The translations under genes and the position numbers were made by a program. From NCBI GenBank assembly GCA_964608095.1, contig CAZSMK010000102.1:13056-77055 (forward strand): a stretch of 64,000 bases of DNA, written 5' to 3'. Shown in pieces: positions 53,256 to 61,342 of this stretch (positions are counted from its first letter, which is position 1; every line of letters starts with the position of its first letter). This DNA is from CAZSMK01 sp964608095. Lineage in GTDB: Bacteria; Sumerlaeota; Sumerlaeia; MWCT01; JAGHBZ01. Below the pieces are notes generated by a model. That model made no database searches. It was given only the letters and a program-made list of their open reading frames with translations, and had not been told where the DNA came from.

Positions 53256-53669
53256 TTATTCCCCGATTATTTTGATAATGACGCGTTTGCGGCGTCGGCC
53301 GTCGAACTCGGCGTAAAACACCTGCTGCCAGGGACCCAGATCGAGTTTCCCGTCAGTGACCGGCAAGATAACCTGGTGATGCATAACGAGATTTTTCAGG
53401 TGCGCGTCTCCGTTGACTTCTCCAGTCCGGTGGTGTTCATAGTCTTTACCTGATGGCGCTAAACCCTCCAGCCATTCGTCAATGTCATGGATCAAGCCTT
53501 GTTCGTTGTCATTAACGTATACCGCAGCAGTGATGTGCATGGCGGATACGAGTACGAATCCTTCCTGTATTGCGCTCTTTTTCAATGCGGTCTCAACTTT
53601 AGGCGTTATATTGATGTACTCTCTACGGTTCGGAGTATTGAACCATAAATAATCCGTATAAGATTTCAT
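53256..53669 (-). CDS. YjbQ family protein (UPF0047)
   Basis: 137 residues, a complete member of this widespread small family. Motifs: HITAAVYVNDNEQG, SGKDYEHHRTGEV, NGDAHLKNLVMHHQVILPVT, LGPWQQVFYAEFDGRRRKR, with conserved His and Glu. The family has a reported thiamine-phosphate synthase side activity in E. coli YjbQ; the physiological role is unclear. AGGAGG six bases before ATG 53669 supports the start. Monocistronic. Confidence 0.93.
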   Translation of the reverse strand: MKSYTDYLWFNTPNRREYINITPKVETALKKSAIQEGFVLVSAMHITAAVYVNDNEQGLIHDIDEWLEGLAPSGKDYEHHRTGEVNGDAHLKNLVMHHQVILPVTDGKLDLGPWQQVFYAEFDGRRRKRVIIKIIGE

Positions 53670-53908
53670 TATATCCTCCTTAATTTTATGGCATTATAGA
53701 AATATACATCTCGTTATAAAACAGGAAAAGGTGCATGTCAAAAGAAGAGGTGTCCACCTGTTCGTAATAGTCTGCTAAATTGTCCAATCTTTTGTGACGT
53801 GCATCATGAACAACGTCAGCGGTGAGATTAATATAAAAGAGATTTCATTTGTAACGCTGTTTTGTTAGGATTTAAAGTATCTAAAACGGATGGAATCGTG
53901 AGAACTCA
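53670..53908. other. 239-base divergent spacer
   Basis: AT-rich; probably contains promoters for yjbQ and the large regulatory-like-domain gene. I see no gene. Confidence 0.4.
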
Positions 53909-56900
53909 ATGCGGCGATTGATAGCATTCATAATTTTTCTGGGGATACTTGGTCTCGTGCTTTACAAGGTCAAGGAAGTACAACGAACGAAGAGTTTGGA
54001 AATGGAGAAAGCCGCGCAGGAACACTTTGAACGACAAATCGAATTCGATATAGCGGAAGCCGATGAAGGATCAACTATTCCCTTGAGCGCGAGACAGATG
54101 CCGTTCACCACTGAAACGTTAACGCTCGCTCCTGATCGGGAGAAGCACTTGTGGGATGACCTTTCAACCCCGACTGAGATTTTGACTACTGGTGCGGGAG
54201 AAATTCGAGGCAGGGTTCTCGAACCCGACGAAAAACCGATTCCCGACGCAGAGATTTTTCTCCTTGCTTACCGCGCTGAAAAAGAGGTGTTCACCCAACG
54301 GGTGTTGAGCGATGATGCCGGCGAGTATGCATTCACAATGCTACCCGGCGGAGCGTACGAATTACGCGCCTTTCATTCCTATTACGCCCCTACAGCAAAA
54401 ACCGGTATTCAGCTCGAGCCTGATCAAATGCTCGAAGACATCGATATTATTTTATCGGCAGGGCTGTCATTGACCGGTCGAGTGGTGGATGCGCAGAAAA
54501 AGCCCATCAGTCGAGCTGATGTTTCGGTAGATAAAAAAATAACACGAATAGGACCCACGCGAAATATTCCTGTAACGGTTACGTTTAAATGCGCTGAAGA
54601 TATTTCCGGCGTGGATGGTTCATTTACGCTTGAGCAGATTCCACCGGGTGATATTATTTTATTCGCCCGAAAAATTGGGTATACCGAAACAACTCTACCA
54701 TTAACCATTTCGGAAAATGCCACGCCCTCTCCTCTTACGCTTATTTTGAAGGAGGCGGCTGAAATTGGGGGGATAGTTGTCGATTCTGAGGATGTTCCCA
54801 TTAAAGGTGCGGAGATAAAGGCGGTGAGTTACACTACCATCGATGGCGCCACACATGATATATCCGATGATAAGGCGCTCGTGACAGTAACAGACGAAAA
54901 CGGGCGTTTTATTTTGACCGAAGCGCTATCAGGCGCCATGTACACACTCAAGGTAAAGGCGGTGGATTTCCCGGAGACGCTATTTCCCGGAATCAAGAGT
55001 TCGACCGATTCGAATAAATTGGTGCTTCATTCCGGCGGTTCCATAATGGGGAACGTAACGTTTCTTGCTGACGGTAAACCAGCATCAGGGATACGAGTCC
55101 TGGCGAAAAGGAAGGATGAACGGTCACCTTTTTCAGCTGCATCACATACCCTCGAAAGCGGTCAATATACACTCAACGATCTTCCGGCAGGTACTTATGA
55201 TGTCGGTATCGACTCCGACACGTTTACATCAACCGAACAAAAAAATATAAAGTTGGAGACCAACAAGAATATTGGAGGAGTTGATTTTACTATATATCCG
55301 GGATTGCAGATAGAGGGTGAGGTCGTCGATTATATCAGTAAAACCGGAATAGCAGGAGCCGTGGTGTATCTCGAGGGTGAGGTATCGGGAGGAGGAAGCC
55401 GAAAAGAGAAAGTCCCCTCGTCCAATGATGGCAGGTTTGTATTTACAAATCTTCCGGAAGGCTTGTACGAGTTGTATGCGGAGGCTGAAGGTTATCTGTC
55501 ACGCAAAGCCAAAGATGACCGCAAAGAGATCTTACTTAAGGTTGGTGAAGAGGGTTATTTCATAAACATTGTGCTCTATCGCGGGGGCGAGATAACGGGT
55601 GTTGTTCGCACCCCGGATCATGCACCTGTGGATTTTGCGTATGTTCATGCGTTTCAGCCACGTGGCGCTCGCGGACGTATTGACACAAAAAATCTTCACA
55701 CCACAACCGGCGTAGCAGGGACGTTTTCACTTTCCGGGATTGACGTGAGCAGCGCGGTCGAACTGGTCGTCAGCGCTCAGGTGGATGGTTTCGCACCCGC
55801 GGTTAGCGAGCCTATACTCCTTACTCCCGCCTATCCGAGTACTAATGTAACCGTAACTCTACCCAAAAGTGCTGCTATCAAAGGAAAGGTGCTCGAGGGG
55901 AAGAGTGAAGGAGCTCCGCTTTCCGATGTACATATTTCATTGTATAATCAAACATTTGCGGGTGATGGACTTTATAAAAAGCCTGAAACAAGATCGGATG
56001 CCGGCGGGAAATTCTTCTTCTCTAATCTTACACCCGGGAATATTACCTTATCTGTCCAGAAACAAGGCTATGTTAACGCATCCAAATCCGTCACAATCGA
56101 TGAAGGAGAAACGCAGGAAGTTGAAATCATTATGCATCCCGGATTTAGTATTGCCGGTTCGGTTTACGACGATCTCGGTCAACCTCTTGAAGATGTTCAG
56201 GTGACTGCACGACCGGAGGCTGAAGCGATTGGTACCGCATCGGCAAAAACAAATGCGCTCGGTGTTTTTCTCATTACCAAGATTGGTGAAGGCACCTATA
56301 CATTGGATGCACAATTCAAGAAAAGCACACCTCAAGGGACACAGTCCTATAGACGCCGGATCAGGAATGTACCCTCAGGAACAGATGGTGTTCAAATCAT
56401 TTTTCCCCTTAACGCTGAATTGACAGGAAGAGTCTACGATGCGGTTACAAACGACCCCATAGAGGGTTTTTCGGTTCGAGGAAAAGGCACGGTTGAGTTA
56501 GATAATGAAGGGAACACTACCAATTTTCGTATTGCCACTAAAAAATATTTCGAGACAAGCGGCGAGTTTTCATGTGAATCCCTGCCCACAGGCGAGTATG
56601 AACTTACCTTTGAAGGAGCCGGTTTTATCCCTCGATCTCAAGCAGGCATATCTATCAAATCGCCGGGGAAAAAGGATCTGGGAACCATTATCCTTTACAG
56701 GGGAGGGACTATCACCGGAAGTATTTTATCTGACCTTACGGAAGAACCGGTGAGCCGTGTAAAAGGGACACTCGACAAAGGTCCCTCGCGAGTTGCGTAT
56801 AGCAATGCCGATGGACGAATCACATTTGGAAATCTCGAGGATGGTATATATGTTCTTACGCTAACGCATCGTCATTACATCGAGAGAACAATTCCGGATA

Positions 56901-57781
56901 TTGTGGTAACTGTCGAGGAGATCACCGATCTTGGCATGGTGTATCTTGAACCGGGCGCGACTATAGATGGAAAGGTCAAGGATGTCGAGGGCAATGCCAT
57001 GGATGGTGTTCAGATCGAAGTCCGCTCGCAAGAAAAAACCCATAAGGCAACGACGGACAACTTTGGCTATTACATCGTAGATGGAGTGAAACAGGGAACT
57101 GTTGAGGTCGTCGCATCAAAGACCGTTCAAGAACTTGAACTCCTGAAGACGAAAACCATAGAAGTATCGCCGGACATACACTACGAAGTGAATTTTACTT
57201 TCGATTTGGTCAATTCTCTTGAAGGAGTTCTCATTGCCGATCAATACTTACTGGCGAACCCCACAATCCATCTCTATTATATAGGGGAAGGGATGCAAAT
57301 CAGCGAAGAGATGAAGTGGACTATCAGTCCGAGAGTTGATCTTACTTTTGGAGTGGAGAGCATGATGAAGGGGAAATATTTTTTCATTGCTGAGGGGAAA
57401 CCTGTCGAGAGTTTTGAACCTGTTCGCTTGCTTCCTATCACACGTGGTTATCAATTAGTAAACCTTTCCGGGGCTGTATTTGATGTAAGGGTATATTTCG
57501 GCAATGCATCAGTGAGCGGTGTGGTGATTCGGGAACCCTCGGGTATCCCCCAAAAAAATGCAAAGATTACGCTTGCCCGGGAACCCGAAGTCCGGATAAA
57601 AACCCCTGCCACATTCGACAAATTTGCGTTTACGACGACGAGCGAATCTAATGGTGAGTTCTTTCTATATCCTTTGCCTGCGGGAGATTACGATCTTTAT
57701 CTTGACTCAACATTCAAGCAACAGGTTTATGTAACTGACGGGCAGAAAATTTCCGGGCTTATAATAACAGCGAATCAATAA
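53909..57781 (+). CDS. Giant protein of about 13 carboxypeptidase-regulatory-like domains
   Basis: 1290 residues. One N-terminal membrane helix (LIAFIIFLGILGLVLYKV) anchors it; a linker (about 25-90) leads to about 13 repeats of roughly 92 residues, each starting like GEIRGRVLEPDEKPIPDAEI, IEGEVVDYISKTGIAGAV, GTITGSILSDLTEEPVSR or ASVSGVVIREPSGIPQKN, with a middle GxFxFxxLPxGxYxL strand pair. These are CarboxypepD_reg-like (transthyretin-like) beta-sandwiches, common on surface proteins. The chain should stand off the inner membrane into the periplasm. No catalytic domain is seen. The truncated gene at 25.8 kb has the same plan. Confidence 0.88.
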   Translation: MRRLIAFIIFLGILGLVLYKVKEVQRTKSLEMEKAAQEHFERQIEFDIAEADEGSTIPLSARQMPFTTETLTLAPDREKHLWDDLSTPTEILTTGAGEIRGRVLEPDEKPIPDAEIFLLAYRAEKEVFTQRVLSDDAGEYAFTMLPGGAYELRAFHSYYAPTAKTGIQLEPDQMLEDIDIILSAGLSLTGRVVDAQKKPISRADVSVDKKITRIGPTRNIPVTVTFKCAEDISGVDGSFTLEQIPPGDIILFARKIGYTETTLPLTISENATPSPLTLILKEAAEIGGIVVDSEDVPIKGAEIKAVSYTTIDGATHDISDDKALVTVTDENGRFILTEALSGAMYTLKVKAVDFPETLFPGIKSSTDSNKLVLHSGGSIMGNVTFLADGKPASGIRVLAKRKDERSPFSAASHTLESGQYTLNDLPAGTYDVGIDSDTFTSTEQKNIKLETNKNIGGVDFTIYPGLQIEGEVVDYISKTGIAGAVVYLEGEVSGGGSRKEKVPSSNDGRFVFTNLPEGLYELYAEAEGYLSRKAKDDRKEILLKVGEEGYFINIVLYRGGEITGVVRTPDHAPVDFAYVHAFQPRGARGRIDTKNLHTTTGVAGTFSLSGIDVSSAVELVVSAQVDGFAPAVSEPILLTPAYPSTNVTVTLPKSAAIKGKVLEGKSEGAPLSDVHISLYNQTFAGDGLYKKPETRSDAGGKFFFSNLTPGNITLSVQKQGYVNASKSVTIDEGETQEVEIIMHPGFSIAGSVYDDLGQPLEDVQVTARPEAEAIGTASAKTNALGVFLITKIGEGTYTLDAQFKKSTPQGTQSYRRRIRNVPSGTDGVQIIFPLNAELTGRVYDAVTNDPIEGFSVRGKGTVELDNEGNTTNFRIATKKYFETSGEFSCESLPTGEYELTFEGAGFIPRSQAGISIKSPGKKDLGTIILYRGGTITGSILSDLTEEPVSRVKGTLDKGPSRVAYSNADGRITFGNLEDGIYVLTLTHRHYIERTIPDIVVTVEEITDLGMVYLEPGATIDGKVKDVEGNAMDGVQIEVRSQEKTHKATTDNFGYYIVDGVKQGTVEVVASKTVQELELLKTKTIEVSPDIHYEVNFTFDLVNSLEGVLIADQYLLANPTIHLYYIGEGMQISEEMKWTISPRVDLTFGVESMMKGKYFFIAEGKPVESFEPVRLLPITRGYQLVNLSGAVFDVRVYFGNASVSGVVIREPSGIPQKNAKITLAREPEVRIKTPATFDKFAFTTTSESNGEFFLYPLPAGDYDLYLDSTFKQQVYVTDGQKISGLIITANQ

Positions 57782-57919
57782 TCATTTCGTAGACTTTATT
57801 TTTTATCGATTGAATCTTCCCGCGGTTTCAATTTCAGGTTGAGATTACTGTTTCACCTCTCATAATATGTGGTTATCCCATGAAGAAACATAGGATACAA
57901 AGCGGATGTCTCAATAAAG

Positions 57920-60900
57920 ATGGGCAGGTTGGAATTACATATAACGTGCGATAGGGCGGCCGTACTTAAATCTATCCTTACACGTTGCGAGGGATTTATG
58001 AAGAAAGGCGTGTTTGACGGATTCATGGTGATAGTGCCGACCAATAGGTGGGCACGCGAGATACGCCGGTTATTGCTTGAACGATCCCGGGAAAAGGTTG
58101 TTTCCGCTCCGTTAATATTTGGATTCAATCGCGCCATTGAGCTGCTCTACTCGCGCCTTCATGATAATTCTTTATGTGAAATTCCCCAAGCAGAAAGACT
58201 TTTGCTTATCTATTCGATTTCGCAGAATGTTTTATCCGATTTGCCTGATAAGAATCATCCGCTATTTCGTATTCCTCTTGAGCGGCTTACAGGCGTTGTC
58301 GATACAACCATTCAAAAGATTAAGAAGGAAGGGTACACGCCGGAATCTTTCTCAAGCGCCTTGAGAATCGATCCGGTTGAGACACCCGACTTGAAACTTC
58401 TATTTCTTCTGCGGTGTTTTACTTCGTATGAAGAAAGGCTGCGCAATTATGGGTGTATAGATTTTTCAGGTAAAGTCATGGAAGTATGCAGGCTTGTAAA
58501 TGAAGAGTCTGAAAATCTTGCATCCGCGTTTCCACGCTTAGATTACCTCGCAGTATTCGGCTTCGATATGTATTCTAGAACGATGTACGATCTTTTAGAA
58601 CGCTTGTCTTCAGCCCTTAATCTGACAACCGTTGTGCTTGAATCCGATCAAACCCGACCATGGGTGTTTGAGCATCTGAGCGAACCCGAACAGATAATAT
58701 CGGATTTTGCCGATGAAGTATTTGTCCACCAAGGCAAGAGCGCCGATTTACCTCTGGAAAAAATAAGTCGGGATTTCTTTCGACAACCGCGCGACGTGTC
58801 GCCTGATGCACAGGTCAAAGAATCTTGTATCGGAATCATTGAAGGTAAGGATCCTTCAGACGAGGTCGATAAAATTTGCCGATGGATTAAGGATTTAGTC
58901 TTATGCAATCCTGATACCGACCTGGAGAAGATCTGCCTTTGTTTTCCAAATCTCGAAGACTACATTCCAATCATACACAGGAGTTTTCTCAGTTATGGGA
59001 TTCCCTTTTCTTTTTCCATGAAACCAGGTTTGTTGGAGAGTCTTTATTCTCATACCGTTTTATCCCTTGTAGACATGGTCGCAAGTAATTATGAACGTCC
59101 TGCAATGTTACAGTTTTTCAGAAGCCCCTATATCGGCACGTTTGGCGACATTGATCCCCAAAATGTCGTATCTATCGACAGTGGACTTTTGAACGATCTT
59201 GCGAATCAATATGGTATTGTTGACGGAAAGGAATCCTGGTTGGAAGCCCTGACCATGGAAGCACAGATTCTCACAAGGCTTGCAGGTGGCGAAGAAGGAG
59301 TGTCTGAGCAGGAAAGCGAGCTCGATTATCCCGCCCTCAGCCCTCAACGTGCGAAGAAGCGCCTGGATTTACTCCGCGACATCGAGGGAAAACTTCGCAT
59401 TCTTTTTGACAAACTCTCTCAATTCGAACAACCTCAAACACTTGAGTATTTATCCCGTAAGATTCGTAATCTTGTTGAAGAATTCGGATTCGAGCAGGCG
59501 GTTCTCGATTATTGGGAAAATGAAATCAAGAACCCCGGCGGACCGAACATCCCCTCCGATATAATAGCCAGGGAATATTTAGCCCTCGATGGTGTCCAGA
59601 ATGCATTCGCATTGCTTGAAGAATCATCACATTTCTTTTCAAGCGATGCTACTTTTTCGATACAGGAACTAAATCGGCTTCTTGAGCCTGTAATGGATTC
59701 AATCACGTTGAATATACCGACGAAGGGATCGCGGGGGGTGCAAATCCTCGGAAAACTCGAACCACGCGGGGTGTCCTTTGATTATATTATATTCGGTGGG
59801 TTGAATGAAGGGCGGTTTCCAAGACCCTTAAAGCCCGATCCCTTTTTATCCGAAGAACGTAGAAATAAACTTCATTTCGTACCAAAAGGGGAGCACGTCC
59901 TGTCCAAGGACCTTTTCATTTTTTATTCTCTGCTGCGGCAGGCTGGGAAAAAATTTATTTGCACCTACCCCGGAAGCGCCGATGATAAGTTGTTGCTACC
60001 TTCGCTTGTTATCGAAGAACTCAAACAAATTACCACGTGCGAGGTTATTGTATTAAAGCCTGAAACCGATTTTTTTACGCTGAAAGGGATACATACTCAT
60101 TTATCCCGCAAGATAAGGTCCCACGTTCTCAACTCTGAGTCTGAAAAGATGATTCCATCTATAGACGATGTGGAACTCACTCTTTTACCTGATGACGTCA
60201 CATCACAAGCCCGGGCGGGTGTAACCTTGAATTTAACACGCAACCTTCTTCATTCTGTGTCTGAGTATGAGGGATTCCTTAAGGACGAAAAGAACATTGC
60301 ATGCTTGAAAAGGTATGGAGCCGAAGCCATATCTGTATCCCAGATGGAGCAATACGGAAGATGTCCATTCGAATTTTTTTGTTCGAGGATATTGGGAATC
60401 GAAGAATTACCGGAATTTGAAGATGAAATGTCTCCGCTCGACCGAGGAAAACTTGTCCACCGTATCCTTTACCGGTTTTATTCCCGGATGAAAGAAGAAG
60501 GAAGAATTCCCATAGATACAGATAAAAAAATGGCTGAATCGTTCGATACAATTTCCGCGATTGCACAAACCGAAACAGTCAAGTTCAGCTATAAGGGTAT
60601 TTTCTGGGAGATCGAAAAAGAGAATCTTTTCGGGAACCCTGAGAAGAAGATTAAGGGTTTGCTGAAAGTTTTTTTAGAATTAGAACGCCGTCGCTACGAT
60701 TCACCTGCCGCGGCAGAGTTTGTGCCCGCCTTTTTTGAAGTCTCTTTTGGCGGGTTACCTTTTTCCAGCGCTACCGACACTATTTCACGGAAAGAGCCGT
60801 TACTATTAACGAGTGATGATATTACGCTGAGAATCCGTGGGCGTATCGATAGGGTGGACCTCTCCAAGGATGCATTTATCGTGTTCGATTACAAAACTTC

Positions 60901-61342
60901 GACACAAAAACCGACTCTTAAAGACCTTGAAAAAGGACAGTCCATGCAATTGCCGGTTTATCTGCTTGCCTGTGAGGAACTTCTTCACAGCCACACCGGC
61001 AAGAAATTCAAAATGTTGGGATCGCTTTATTATATGGTGCGTAACGAGGCGGATTGTAAGATTGAGAATTTCCTTTCCCTGAAAGGCGAAGATACTGATG
61101 AGGATAAGAAGACTATTATAAAGGAGATCATAGGAAGGAATGTCCGAGCAGGATTTTACGATGACCTTGACGCATGGCTCGATCAGGCAAAACAGCATAT
61201 GATAAACCATATACGCGGTATACGAGGTGGACTATTTTCGCCCGGAGAGAGAGATGTTTTCAGAATGTGCGGGCACTGCCCGTTTCGGCGCATTTGTTCC
61301 GCGGTATTGAGCGCTCGAAAACTGACAGGAAATCAACCATGA
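57920..61342 (+). CDS. addB: AddB-like exonuclease/helicase subunit (PD-(D/E)XK nuclease)
   Basis: 1140 residues. The N-terminal part has the helicase-like IVPTNRWAREIRRLL. The C-terminal PD-(D/E)XK nuclease contains RGRIDRVDLSKDAF and VFDYKTST (catalytic Asp and Lys). Cysteines RCPFEFFC (about 815) and FRMCGHCPFRRIC at the end match the iron-sulphur cluster of AddB. The last stop overlaps the addA ATG by ATGA. Together they process double-strand DNA ends for recombination. AddB-like is based on size, motif order and partner. Confidence 0.88.
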   Translation: MGRLELHITCDRAAVLKSILTRCEGFMKKGVFDGFMVIVPTNRWAREIRRLLLERSREKVVSAPLIFGFNRAIELLYSRLHDNSLCEIPQAERLLLIYSISQNVLSDLPDKNHPLFRIPLERLTGVVDTTIQKIKKEGYTPESFSSALRIDPVETPDLKLLFLLRCFTSYEERLRNYGCIDFSGKVMEVCRLVNEESENLASAFPRLDYLAVFGFDMYSRTMYDLLERLSSALNLTTVVLESDQTRPWVFEHLSEPEQIISDFADEVFVHQGKSADLPLEKISRDFFRQPRDVSPDAQVKESCIGIIEGKDPSDEVDKICRWIKDLVLCNPDTDLEKICLCFPNLEDYIPIIHRSFLSYGIPFSFSMKPGLLESLYSHTVLSLVDMVASNYERPAMLQFFRSPYIGTFGDIDPQNVVSIDSGLLNDLANQYGIVDGKESWLEALTMEAQILTRLAGGEEGVSEQESELDYPALSPQRAKKRLDLLRDIEGKLRILFDKLSQFEQPQTLEYLSRKIRNLVEEFGFEQAVLDYWENEIKNPGGPNIPSDIIAREYLALDGVQNAFALLEESSHFFSSDATFSIQELNRLLEPVMDSITLNIPTKGSRGVQILGKLEPRGVSFDYIIFGGLNEGRFPRPLKPDPFLSEERRNKLHFVPKGEHVLSKDLFIFYSLLRQAGKKFICTYPGSADDKLLLPSLVIEELKQITTCEVIVLKPETDFFTLKGIHTHLSRKIRSHVLNSESEKMIPSIDDVELTLLPDDVTSQARAGVTLNLTRNLLHSVSEYEGFLKDEKNIACLKRYGAEAISVSQMEQYGRCPFEFFCSRILGIEELPEFEDEMSPLDRGKLVHRILYRFYSRMKEEGRIPIDTDKKMAESFDTISAIAQTETVKFSYKGIFWEIEKENLFGNPEKKIKGLLKVFLELERRRYDSPAAAEFVPAFFEVSFGGLPFSSATDTISRKEPLLLTSDDITLRIRGRIDRVDLSKDAFIVFDYKTSTQKPTLKDLEKGQSMQLPVYLLACEELLHSHTGKKFKMLGSLYYMVRNEADCKIENFLSLKGEDTDEDKKTIIKEIIGRNVRAGFYDDLDAWLDQAKQHMINHIRGIRGGLFSPGERDVFRMCGHCPFRRICSAVLSARKLTGNQP

